The position numbers were made by a program, and so were the translations under genes. Source: Bacteroidaceae bacterium (GTDB taxonomy: Bacteria; Bacteroidota; Bacteroidia; Bacteroidales; Bacteroidaceae). Taken from it: a stretch of 44,035 nt of DNA. The notes beneath the pieces were generated by a model. The model ran no database searches and had not been told where the DNA came from. It saw only the letters and a program-made list of their open reading frames with translations. Shown here one piece after another: positions 29,126 to 36,945 of the stretch (position 1 is the first letter of the stretch; every line of letters starts with the position of its first letter). Location: NCBI GenBank assembly GCA_017469925.1, contig JAFUFK010000018.1, positions 1 through 44,035 of the forward strand. Direction: 5' to 3'.

Positions 29126-29161
29126 TGTAATAATTCTTCGCCTCGCCGGTCTTATAATCGT

Positions 29162-29686
29162 ATGGAAGACAGAGAACTCGTAGAATGCATCACGGAGCAA
29201 GGCCACTCAGGCCTGTATTCCGAAGTGCTAAAGCGCTACTCCGGCATGGTCTATTCCAAGGCTCTGGGCATCGTGCGTCGTGAGGAACTGGCTGCAGAGG
29301 TCACCCAAGAAACCTTTGTGAAGGCATACGAGCGCCTACGCGTGTGGCGCGGCCAACAATTGGGTCCTTGGCTTATGACCATTGCCATGCACACGGCCTT
29401 GCACATATTGGAGAAGGAACAGCGTCGGCGTGGTCCATCGGCAGAGTCGGTGAGTGAGCAGGTTGCCGACTTCTTCGATGAGGAGCATGAAGAAATGATT
29501 CTGCGCATGGAACAGGCTATCAACAGCCTGCCCCAGGAGGACCAAGAACTTATACGCCTCCACTACTACGAGCACAGAAAGACGGCTGACATTGCTCACC
29601 TGACAGGGCTGAGCCAGCAGAACGTATTGGTCAGGCTCCATCGTATTAGGGAGAAGCTGAAGGAGAAGTTAAGAGTTAAGAATTAA
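29162..29686 (+). CDS. ECF-type RNA polymerase sigma factor
   Basis: 174 residues from the ATG at 29162. Region 2 is seen in YSKALGIVRREELAAEVTQE and TFVKAYERLRVWRG, and region 4 in LPQEDQELIRLHYYEHRKTA followed by IAHLTGLSQQNVLVRLHRIREKL. It would direct RNA polymerase to a small set of promoters. No FecR-type anti-sigma gene follows; instead two small membrane proteins come next at 11 and 81 bases, the first of which could hold the sigma factor at the membrane. The 5' leader contains GGTCTTATAA (29148-29157), repeated before the third gene of the operon. Confidence 0.92.
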   Translation: MEDRELVECITEQGHSGLYSEVLKRYSGMVYSKALGIVRREELAAEVTQETFVKAYERLRVWRGQQLGPWLMTIAMHTALHILEKEQRRRGPSAESVSEQVADFFDEEHEEMILRMEQAINSLPQEDQELIRLHYYEHRKTADIAHLTGLSQQNVLVRLHRIREKLKEKLRVKN

Positions 29687-29697
29687 GCATTAAGGAT

Positions 29698-30009
29698 ATG
29701 AACGACTACGAACTGGACGAACTCATCATGGCCACTGCCGTGAGACAAGAAACCATAACGAAACTGAACCGCACCATCATGAAGGACGTGCGCAAGCGTG
29801 CCCGTCGCGAATGGCTACGCCAATGGGGGCGCATCGTAGCGTTCTCCTTCGGTCTGCCCCTCTTGCTCATGCTCTATGGCCTTGGGATTTGGGAGTTGCT
29901 CACCATCCCCTCGGTATGGCCCGTCCGCTTCTGCCTGCTCATCCCCTTGGCCACCGTATTATACTTCGCCCGACACGAGTTGAAATATTTTTCCATCGCC
30001 GAGGTGTAA
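29698..30009 (+). CDS. Small membrane protein, possible anti-sigma partner
   Basis: 103 residues. A charged N-terminal half (YELDELIMATAVRQETITKLNRT, basic KKDVRKRARREW region) of about 50 residues is cytoplasmic, followed by two transmembrane helices (IVAFSFGLPLLLMLYGLGIW and FCLLIPLATVLYF). An acidic/helical cytoplasmic part plus membrane anchor directly behind a sigma gene (11 bases) is the layout of simple anti-sigma factors, but no zinc-finger (ZAS) or FecR motif is present. The role is inferred from position. Confidence 0.7.
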   Translation: MNDYELDELIMATAVRQETITKLNRTIMKDVRKRARREWLRQWGRIVAFSFGLPLLLMLYGLGIWELLTIPSVWPVRFCLLIPLATVLYFARHELKYFSIAEV

Positions 30010-30090
30010 TAATCCACACCTTCGAGGGTCTTATAAGTGAACGACGTTCAGGAAACAGTGAAACAATATTAAAATTAAAAGGATAAAACT

Positions 30091-30531
30091 ATGGACATGA
30101 AAGATTTGGCTGGTGTAATAACCATGACACTGAGCTTGACGATTCCCATCGTAGCCATCATTGCCGGCATTATCGCCAGCATAAAGAAGAACAACAACGC
30201 CCGTGAGGTGCGACGCCTCATCATTGAGAACCACACCGACCTCGAGACGGCCCGACACCTCATAAAAGAGTCGGAGGAGCGGAAGGGGAGCAATCCCTAC
30301 CCCGCCCTGCGCTGGGGATGCGTGCTGATGGGCCTGGGCGTCGGAGCCCTCATCGACTATCTGCTCCAACTCGAGCCCAGTGGCAAGATGACGATTTACT
30401 TCTGGATACTGATTGCCTTCGGCTGTGGCCTGGGCCTGCTCGCCTCGTTCGTCATCGAGTATCGCCTGCAAAAACGCAACAGGCAAGGCGAAACCGACGG
30501 AAGGAGCATGAGCGAATCACACGCACTTTAA
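30091..30531 (+). CDS. Small membrane protein, DUF6249-like
   Basis: 146 residues with an N-terminal transmembrane helix (VITMTLSLTIPIVAIIAGII), a charged helical segment (residues ~33-70, LIIENHTDLETARHLIKESEE), and two further helices (GCVLMGLGVGALIDYLL, YFWILIAFGCGLGLLASFVI). The layout resembles the DUF6249-type membrane proteins that accompany ECF sigma genes in Bacteroidales. It is the third gene of the sigma operon, 81 bases after the second, and is followed by a terminator. A role in envelope-stress signalling is a guess from context. Confidence 0.7.
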   Translation: MDMKDLAGVITMTLSLTIPIVAIIAGIIASIKKNNNAREVRRLIIENHTDLETARHLIKESEERKGSNPYPALRWGCVLMGLGVGALIDYLLQLEPSGKMTIYFWILIAFGCGLGLLASFVIEYRLQKRNRQGETDGRSMSESHAL

Positions 30532-30560
30532 AGTTAAACTAATTAATAAGGACCTGCCCA

Positions 30561-30597
30561 CCCCTCGCTGCCTGTGAAGGTTGCGAGGGGTTTCTTT
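30561..30597 (+). terminator. Rho-independent terminator of the sigma operon
   Basis: CCCCTCGC (30561-30568) pairs with GCGAGGGG (30583-30590) over a 14-nt loop and is followed by TTTCTTT. The T-tract contains the start of the next promoter. Confidence 0.85.
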
Positions 30598-30626
30598 GCG
30601 GGTGTCAAAAGTTTTACTTATCTTTG
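30595..30626 (+). promoter_or_regulatory. Promoter of the second PL11 operon
   Basis: TTTG (30595-30598), exactly 20 bp, TATCTTTG (30619-30626): a perfect Bacteroidetes -33/-7 pair. The -33 box lies in the terminator tail of the preceding operon. The PL11 ATG follows at 30649. Confidence 0.85.
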
Positions 30627-30648
30627 TCGCACGAAAACGAACTAAAAC

Positions 30649-33600
30649 ATGAAAAAGTATCTCTTGCTCGTCCTCCTCGCCCTCACGGGTTTGCAGACAT
30701 GGGGACAAAAGGTCAGCGTGCGCTGGGAATTGAGTGATAAGGACAATCTCGCCCAGTACGAGACCACAGGCGACGGGGCCTCCCTGGTGACAGGCAGTTA
30801 CCTGGCCGGTGCTGCCATTGCACGCACGGAGACCATGACCAGCGGGAACGCGGCCACGGGCTACACAGCACCGACGTACACACCCGCCTTCACCCAATTC
30901 TACGTAACGACCAAGACCACCGGTCACACGGGCACCCACAACCTGGCCTTCGGCGTAAAGCCACAGTCGGGCCATACGTTCAAGCCCACGCGCATATCTT
31001 TCGACGCGGCCAAGTGCGGGACCGACGGAGGCAACTTCGATGTCTGTCTGAAGACGTCGTCGGGGAGCGAAGCCCCGCTGGCCCAGGCGCAAGTCCCCCT
31101 GCGCAACCGTGCCCAGGACGGCAATCCCAACGGCTACAGCCACCACGAGTATGCGGTCAGCGACTATCTGGTAGAGGGTGAGAACTTCCTGCTATTTCTC
31201 TACATCTATAATATTAATGGCGTTGATACGGAGACGCCTAAGGCCATCGCCTTCCGCAACGTGACGATAGAGGGTATAATGGACGAGCCACTCTTCACCG
31301 CCGACCATTATATCACCAGCGCCACCTGCCAGACCAAGGCGGGCGAGACCATATCCCTGCTCTCCCTCATCCAGGGCGTGAAGAACGGCGGACAGGCACA
31401 GTACGGCGAACTGCTCTATGGCGACCCGACGGACTTCCAGTTGACCGCCATCGAGGGCTATACAGCCACGGTCACTTACGCCAATAAGACGGCCACCATC
31501 ACGATTCGGACAGAGGGGGGAGAAGAGGTAATGACACTGCGCATACTCTTCCGCGTGACCTATCGCACAGAGAAGGCTGAAGCCAAGCCATTCGGGCGAG
31601 GACTGATGGCCGTCAACCTGAGTTCGAGCGGTTCGAGCGGGAACCTCGTCAGTTGGCGCTATCGCGAGAAGGACCAAAACCAGGTGAAGTTTAAGCTCTA
31701 TCGCGGCACCAATGCCACCACGCAGAGCACAAAGATAAACAACGGCAACTACATCTACAACCGCACGAACTTCCGCGACGTAAGCGGTTCGGCCTCAGCC
31801 TATTACCGACTCGAGGTTTATGACCTCAACGACAACCTGCTCGAGACCGAGGTAAGCCGTAAGACTTGGAGCAACCAAAGCATGGAGATACCCACCCAGA
31901 CCCCAACCGACACCCGCGGTCTTGGGGCTACCTATACGCCAAACGACGCTTCGTTCTGCGACATGGACGGCGATGGCGAGTACGAAATCATCCTGAAGTG
32001 GGACCCCTCGAACTCAAAGGATGCCGCCTCGAACGGCACAACCAGCGACACCTATATCGACTGTTACAAACTCGACGGCACGCAGCTGTGGCGCATCAAC
32101 ATAGGACCTAACATCCGAAGCGGTGCACACACGACGCCCTTCCTCTGCTGGGACTTCGACGGCGACGGTTATGGTGAGCTCATCTGTAAGACAGCCCCCG
32201 GCACGGTTGACGGGGAGGGCAACTACGTGGTCCTGCCTGGCGACGACCCGACAGCCTCATGGCTCAACGGCCGAGGCAAGCCCGATGCCGGGCCGGAATA
32301 CGTAACCGTGTTCGACGGACCTACAGGAGCCGAACTGGCCACCATGTCGTATCACACGAAGTATGGCGACGTCAGTGCCTCCAGTTTCTGGGGCGACTCG
32401 AACCAGAACCGTTCTGAGCGCTACCTGGCCTGCGTGGCCTACACCGATGGCGTGACGCCCTCGGCCATCCTGTGCCGAGGCTACTACCGAGGCGCTTCTT
32501 TGGGTGCCTACGACTGGGACGGGATGCAACTCTCCCTGCGCTGGCTCCATCGCAGTTCGACAAGCGGAAAGGAACTCTGGGGCGAGGGGGCACACTTTGT
32601 CCTCTCAGGCGATGTCGATGACGATGGCAAGGATGAGATTGTCTATGGTGCTGCCTGTCTTGACGACGACGGCAAGCGGATTGTCTATCGCACCGGCCTG
32701 GGACACGGCGACGCACTCCACATGGGCGACTTCGACTGGGATAATCCCGGACAGGAGGTCTTCATGCCGCACGAGGAGAAACCCTACGGATACGAGTTGC
32801 GCGATGCCCGGACGGGCAAACTGCTGGTCTATCAGAAGGCCGACGGCGACACGGGACGCGGACTGGCTGCCGACTTTGACTCCTCGAACGACGGTGCCGA
32901 GCTGATGGCCTCGTGCACAAGTGCCCTGATGGATTGCAAAGGCAACGTGATTGCCGACTCTTGGGCCATCGGAAGCAGCGGAGCAGGCATCAATAATCGC
33001 ATCTACTGGGACGGCGACCCCTACGACGAATTTTTCGACAAGAGTGTCCTGGGACATTGGAACGCCTCGGGCCGATACTTCGACCGCATACAGGTAAACG
33101 GGTCGAACTACACGCCTGGGACCCTGAACAACTATTCCAAGTACAACCCCTGTGTCCTTGGCGACATGCTGGGCGACTGGCGCGAGGAAATCGTGACCTA
33201 CAACTCGGCGAACAACGCCCTTATCATTACAGCCACCAACTTCGAGTCCAATTACCGGCTGCCCCACCTCATGGACAACCGGCAGTATGCCGAACTGATT
33301 GCCAACCAGAATTGTGGCTACAACCAACCTCCCCATCTGCCTTACGACCCGGCTCGCACCCATGCGCTCCACGTGAACATCCCCGCTGAAGGTTGGGCTG
33401 TCGCCTATACGGAGTACGCCCTGCAAGTGCCTAAGGGTGTGAACATCTACTACGTCAGCAACTTCGACACCAATGTCGATACCCTGAAGACCACGCGCAT
33501 TGCTACCACCATCCCACCTGCCACGGGCTTCCTCGTCAAGGGCGAGCCCGGCACGGAAGTCGTGCTCAAGCCCGCCAGCGTCACGGCCACGGCCTATGCA

Positions 33601-33936
33601 GCCAATAAACTGATGGGCGACGGCATCCTGCCCGCCGAGGTCGAGACCACGGCTTCGGCCACCTGCTACCAGTGGGGCTATCGCGAAGGTCTCGGGCTTG
33701 GTTTCTTCCGCGTCGATAGGGCTACCATCCCTACAGGCCAGGCCTACCTCCGTGTCACGGCAGCCTCAGCTCGCGACAAGGAGTACTTCCTCATCGGACA
33801 AACGGCCGTGGGCATCTCGCCCCTTGCTGCCGACGAGGCCCACGCCGAAGAGACGGCCTTCACCCTCAGTGGCCGGCCCGCCACGGGTCACGAGCGCGGC
33901 ATACGCATCGCCCAAGGCAAGAAATACATAAAATAA
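30649..33936 (+). CDS. PL11 rhamnogalacturonan lyase with N-terminal accessory domain
   Basis: 1095 residues with signal peptide. Residues ~20-210 form a beta-rich domain not found in the PL11 at 20456 (KVSVRWELSDKDNLAQYETT, TFKPTRISFDAAKCGTDGG), probably a binding module. The PL11 catalytic propeller begins at ~315 (GRGLMAVNLSSSGSSGNLVSW) with CDMDGDGEYEIILKW, DFDGDGYGELICKTAPGTVDG, GDVDDDGKDEIVYGAA and NQNCGYNQPPHLPYDP. A C-terminal beta segment ends with a sorting-type tail (TLSGRPATGHERGIRIAQGK, then KYIK). It cleaves the rhamnogalacturonan I backbone, probably at the cell surface. It has its own promoter and is followed 18 bases later by a DPP IV gene. Family certain; role of the added domain inferred. 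Confidence 0.92.
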   Translation: MKKYLLLVLLALTGLQTWGQKVSVRWELSDKDNLAQYETTGDGASLVTGSYLAGAAIARTETMTSGNAATGYTAPTYTPAFTQFYVTTKTTGHTGTHNLAFGVKPQSGHTFKPTRISFDAAKCGTDGGNFDVCLKTSSGSEAPLAQAQVPLRNRAQDGNPNGYSHHEYAVSDYLVEGENFLLFLYIYNINGVDTETPKAIAFRNVTIEGIMDEPLFTADHYITSATCQTKAGETISLLSLIQGVKNGGQAQYGELLYGDPTDFQLTAIEGYTATVTYANKTATITIRTEGGEEVMTLRILFRVTYRTEKAEAKPFGRGLMAVNLSSSGSSGNLVSWRYREKDQNQVKFKLYRGTNATTQSTKINNGNYIYNRTNFRDVSGSASAYYRLEVYDLNDNLLETEVSRKTWSNQSMEIPTQTPTDTRGLGATYTPNDASFCDMDGDGEYEIILKWDPSNSKDAASNGTTSDTYIDCYKLDGTQLWRINIGPNIRSGAHTTPFLCWDFDGDGYGELICKTAPGTVDGEGNYVVLPGDDPTASWLNGRGKPDAGPEYVTVFDGPTGAELATMSYHTKYGDVSASSFWGDSNQNRSERYLACVAYTDGVTPSAILCRGYYRGASLGAYDWDGMQLSLRWLHRSSTSGKELWGEGAHFVLSGDVDDDGKDEIVYGAACLDDDGKRIVYRTGLGHGDALHMGDFDWDNPGQEVFMPHEEKPYGYELRDARTGKLLVYQKADGDTGRGLAADFDSSNDGAELMASCTSALMDCKGNVIADSWAIGSSGAGINNRIYWDGDPYDEFFDKSVLGHWNASGRYFDRIQVNGSNYTPGTLNNYSKYNPCVLGDMLGDWREEIVTYNSANNALIITATNFESNYRLPHLMDNRQYAELIANQNCGYNQPPHLPYDPARTHALHVNIPAEGWAVAYTEYALQVPKGVNIYYVSNFDTNVDTLKTTRIATTIPPATGFLVKGEPGTEVVLKPASVTATAYAANKLMGDGILPAEVETTASATCYQWGYREGLGLGFFRVDRATIPTGQAYLRVTAASARDKEYFLIGQTAVGISPLAADEAHAEETAFTLSGRPATGHERGIRIAQGKKYIK

Positions 33937-33954
33937 GCACAAACCCATACCATC

Positions 33955-36174
33955 ATGAAACGTATCGCACTGGCCCTCCTGGGCCTCCTGGCATTATCCT
34001 TTTACCTTTTGCCCATTGCCCATTCGGCAGAACCCCTCGACCTCAAGGAACTCTGTTCGGGTCAGTTATCGGCCCGGCGCATCTACGGCGTCAGGCCGAT
34101 GAACGACGGTGAGCAGTACTCGCAGTTGACTCCCGATGCCAAGCAAATCGTCACCTATTCGTTCCGTACGGGTGAGCAGACTGGTGTCCTCTTCGACGTC
34201 TCGGCAACCAAGGGCAAGACCCGCCTGGAACGCATCGACGGCTACGTAATGAGTCCCGACGAGCGCAACATCCTCATCCAGACCGAGACGAAGAGCATCT
34301 ACCGCCGCTCCAAGACGGCCGTCTATTACATCTATAACGTGAAGAACAAGACCCTGCAGACGCTCTCCGACGGCGGCCCGCAGGAGTGCCCCGTATGGAG
34401 CCCTGACGGCTACATGGTGGCCTTTGTGCGCGACAACGACATCCACCTGGTCAAGTTGCTTTTCGACAACAGCGAGAGCCAGGTCACAAAGGACGGCGAG
34501 TTCAATAAGATAATCAACGGCAAGCCCGACTGGGTGAACGAGGAGGAATTCCTGACGGACCGCAGCCTGGCCTTCAACGCCGACAACACGATGCTCTGCT
34601 GGATTCGGTACGACGAGCAGCAGGTGCCCCAGTTCTCTTTCCCGTGGTACAAGGGTCTCGCGCCCGAGCGTCAGGAGTTCCTCACCTACCCGGGCCAGTA
34701 CTCCTACAAGTACCCCATGGCCGGCGAGGCTAATAGTAAGGTGAGCGTCATGAGCTACGACATCAAGAGCCACCGCACGCAGACCCTCCAGGTGCCCCTC
34801 GACGCCGACGGCTACATCCCCCGCATCTTCCCGACCAGCGACCCCAGCCGCCTGGCCGTGGTCACCCTCAACCGCCACCAAGACCGCATGGACATCTACA
34901 TGGCCAACCCGCGCTCGACGGAGGCCCGCCTGGTTGTGCGCGACGAGGTGGCCCACTACATCGGCGAGAACGCCTATGACCAGATACGCTTCTTCGACGG
35001 AGGTTTCGTCATGACCAGCGAGCGCGACGGCTGGAACCATATTTATCAGTACGACCTCAACGGCACGCTGCGCCGTCAGGTGACCAAGGGAGAGTTCGCC
35101 GTCACCGAGTTGTATGGCTACGACCCCCTAACGGGTTCGTGCTACTATCAGGCTACCGACGGCGGTCCCCTGCGCAGGGCCGTCTTCAAGTCCGACGGTA
35201 AGGGACGGACTACTCGCCTTTCCCAGCAGTCGGGCACCAATGCGGCTACCTTCAGCCATTCGTTCCGTTACTTCATCAACGTCTATAGCAACCTGCAGAC
35301 GCCCCCCGTCACCACCCTCTGCGACGCTACTGGCAAGACCACGCGGACCCTTATCGACAACCACGAACTCCTCGGCCGCCTCGCCACGAAACAGTTGGGC
35401 ACGAAGGAGTTCTTCACCTTCCGCACCCAGCAGGGCACCGAACTCAACGGCTACATGGTCAGGCCTGCCGACTTCGACGCCTCGCGCCGCTACCCCGTAG
35501 TCCTGTTCCAATACAGCGGACCAGGCAGCCAACAGGTGCTCGACAGCTGGCAGACGGGCAACATGGGCGGCTGTCTCTACGAGCAGTACCTTGCCCAGCT
35601 GGGCTTCATCAGCGTTTGTGTCGATGGCCGAGGCACGGGTGGCCGGGGCGCAGCCTTTGAGAAGCAGACCTACCTGCGCCTGGGCCAGATGGAGGCCGAA
35701 GACCAGGTAGAGACCGCCATCTACCTGTCCTCGCTGCCCTACGTCGATAAGGCCCGCATCGGCATCTGGGGCTGGTCGTTCGGCGGATTCTGCACCCTGA
35801 TGTCGATGTCCGAGGGCCGCCCCGTCTTTGCCGCAGGCGTAGCCGTGGCCCCGCCCACGTGCTGGCGCTACTACGACTCCATCTACACCGAGCGCTTCAT
35901 GCGCACACCCAAGGAGAACCCCGACGGCTACGACGTCAGCGCCCTCTCCCGTGCCCCGCAACTCTCGGGCCATCTGCTCATCTGTCACGGACTGGCCGAC
36001 GACAACGTCCACTTCCGCAACACGGCAGAATACGCCGAAGCCCTCGTACAAGCCGACAAGGACTTCAAGATGCAGGCCTACACCAACCGCAACCACAGCA
36101 TCTTCGGCGGCAACACGCGCTACCATCTCTACCGCCAGATTACCAGATGGTTCCAGGATTACCTGACGGATTAA
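33955..36174 (+). CDS. Dipeptidyl peptidase IV (S9B serine peptidase)
   Basis: 739 residues with signal peptide. An eight-bladed propeller (~60-480) carries the substrate-amino-terminus motif WVNEEEF, equivalent to the DPP IV double-Glu site. The C-terminal alpha/beta hydrolase holds Ser608 in GWSFGGF, Asp683 (or 682) in LADDNVH and His714 in NRNHSI. The enzyme releases dipeptides with proline or alanine in second position in the periplasm. Length is normal for bacterial DPP IV. It starts 18 bases after the PL11 stop, so it is probably co-transcribed with it; a link between peptide and pectin use could reflect proline-rich plant cell-wall proteins, but this is speculation. Confidence 0.93.
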   Translation: MKRIALALLGLLALSFYLLPIAHSAEPLDLKELCSGQLSARRIYGVRPMNDGEQYSQLTPDAKQIVTYSFRTGEQTGVLFDVSATKGKTRLERIDGYVMSPDERNILIQTETKSIYRRSKTAVYYIYNVKNKTLQTLSDGGPQECPVWSPDGYMVAFVRDNDIHLVKLLFDNSESQVTKDGEFNKIINGKPDWVNEEEFLTDRSLAFNADNTMLCWIRYDEQQVPQFSFPWYKGLAPERQEFLTYPGQYSYKYPMAGEANSKVSVMSYDIKSHRTQTLQVPLDADGYIPRIFPTSDPSRLAVVTLNRHQDRMDIYMANPRSTEARLVVRDEVAHYIGENAYDQIRFFDGGFVMTSERDGWNHIYQYDLNGTLRRQVTKGEFAVTELYGYDPLTGSCYYQATDGGPLRRAVFKSDGKGRTTRLSQQSGTNAATFSHSFRYFINVYSNLQTPPVTTLCDATGKTTRTLIDNHELLGRLATKQLGTKEFFTFRTQQGTELNGYMVRPADFDASRRYPVVLFQYSGPGSQQVLDSWQTGNMGGCLYEQYLAQLGFISVCVDGRGTGGRGAAFEKQTYLRLGQMEAEDQVETAIYLSSLPYVDKARIGIWGWSFGGFCTLMSMSEGRPVFAAGVAVAPPTCWRYYDSIYTERFMRTPKENPDGYDVSALSRAPQLSGHLLICHGLADDNVHFRNTAEYAEALVQADKDFKMQAYTNRNHSIFGGNTRYHLYRQITRWFQDYLTD

Positions 36175-36234
36175 ACCTTCTCCCCCTTATCCCGTCATAC
36201 CGATATAACGCTGTAACCGACAAGACAAAGCCTT

Positions 36235-36681
36235 ATGAAAAAACTCCTCCTCCTCTCCATGCTCATGCTCACCACGGCAGCGTGGGCCCAGCACCTCGAC
36301 TTCATGGGCTACCCCATCGAGGGCAACATCACCGACTTCACGGCCCAGGTGCGCCAACGCTTCCCCGTACAGAAGCGCGTCGGCGGGGACCGCTACTACA
36401 TCTACCAGGGGACCGTCTTCGGCCACAACACTTATCTGAAGGCCGAATACTCGCGCAAGTCGAGAACCGTCTATAAGATTACCGTTACGCCAAAGCAAAT
36501 CGAAGAGAACGCCTTCCTGGACTCCCTCGTCGCCCACTACGGCGAAGCCCTCGAGGTACAAGGCGGCTACCGCTGGAACCGCCCGGGCGGCACCGTATTC
36601 CTCTACACACCCGAGGGCTACGACCCCGTACTGATGTACTTCGACGAACAGGGCGTGGCCACCTTCCGCAAGGAACAGTAG
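36235..36681 (+). CDS. Small secreted protein of unknown function
   Basis: 148 residues with a signal peptide (MKKLLLLSMLMLTTAAWAQ). The mature part (HLDFMGYPIEGNITDFTAQV..., ending VATFRKEQ) has the alternating pattern of a small alpha/beta fold and resembles short periplasmic proteins common in Prevotella, but I cannot name a family. It follows DPP IV by 60 bases without a visible promoter and may belong to the same transcript. A 15-bp hairpin comes 43 bases after its stop. Confidence 0.7.
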   Translation: MKKLLLLSMLMLTTAAWAQHLDFMGYPIEGNITDFTAQVRQRFPVQKRVGGDRYYIYQGTVFGHNTYLKAEYSRKSRTVYKITVTPKQIEENAFLDSLVAHYGEALEVQGGYRWNRPGGTVFLYTPEGYDPVLMYFDEQGVATFRKEQ

Positions 36682-36724
36682 CCCCCTCCTCCCCCACGGC
36701 AGCCTTTGCGCACCCCTACGAACA

Positions 36725-36760
36725 GCGATGCCTGCAACAGAGACTTGTTGCAGGCATCGC
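36725..36760. terminator. 15-bp perfect hairpin between two converging transcripts
   Basis: GCGATGCCTGCAACA (36725-36739) pairs perfectly with TGTTGCAGGCATCGC (36746-36760) over 6 nt. It lies between the 36235-36681 gene (plus) and the tRNA-Arg gene (minus), so it could end transcription from both sides. The plus-strand tail is only CTTTGTG and the minus-strand tail has no T run, so a processing or RNA-stability role is also possible. Confidence 0.55.
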
Positions 36761-36765
36761 CTTTG

Positions 36766-36839
36766 TGACCCCGGAGGGATTCTAACCCTCGACCTTCAGA
36801 ACCGGAATCTGACGCTCTATACAGCTAAGCTACGGAGCC
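36766..36839 (-). tRNA. tRNA-Arg, anticodon CCG
   Basis: On the minus strand 74 nt fold into a cloverleaf: acceptor GGCTCCG/CGGGGTC (two G-U pairs), D stem GCTT/GAGC, anticodon stem TCAGA/TCTGA with loop TTCCGGT (anticodon CCG), five-base variable loop, T stem GAGGG/CCCTC with loop TTAGAAT, discriminator A. CCA is not encoded. A20, an arginine identity base, is present. Position 19 is U instead of G and position 56 is A instead of C, a matched change of the D-loop/T-loop pair. The gene reads CGG codons. Confidence 0.9.
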
Positions 36840-36850
36840 AATCGCGGGTG

Positions 36851-36858
36851 CAAAGTTA
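36851..36858 (-). promoter_or_regulatory. -7 box TAACTTTG upstream of tRNA-Arg
   Basis: Plus-strand CAAAGTTA reads TAACTTTG on the minus strand, 12 bp before the first tRNA base. No good -33 match is seen. It is divergent to the asnA -7 box at 36903-36910. Confidence 0.6.
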
Positions 36859-36902
36859 CAAATAAAATATGGAATAAGAACGCAGGATTAGGGATTTTTT
36901 TT

Positions 36903-36910
36903 TAACTTTG
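36903..36910 (+). promoter_or_regulatory. -7 box TAACTTTG upstream of asnA
   Basis: TAACTTTG follows a run of T, 36 bp before the asnA ATG. The -33 region is not conserved. The two -7 boxes for tRNA-Arg and asnA have the same sequence and face away from each other. Confidence 0.6.
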
Positions 36911-36945
36911 CAGGCGAATTACGAACAAACCCTGTAAGACCAGCG

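Noticed and set aside
29123-29161. TTG at 29123 as start of the sigma factor
   Set aside because: This TTG is part of the -7 promoter box TACCTTTG, so it cannot be within the mRNA; the ATG at 29162 gives the normal sigma N-terminus.
34066-35040. Long minus-strand frames opposite the DPP IV gene
   Set aside because: Shadow frames; the plus-strand peptidase is complete with propeller, Ser608, Asp683 and His714.
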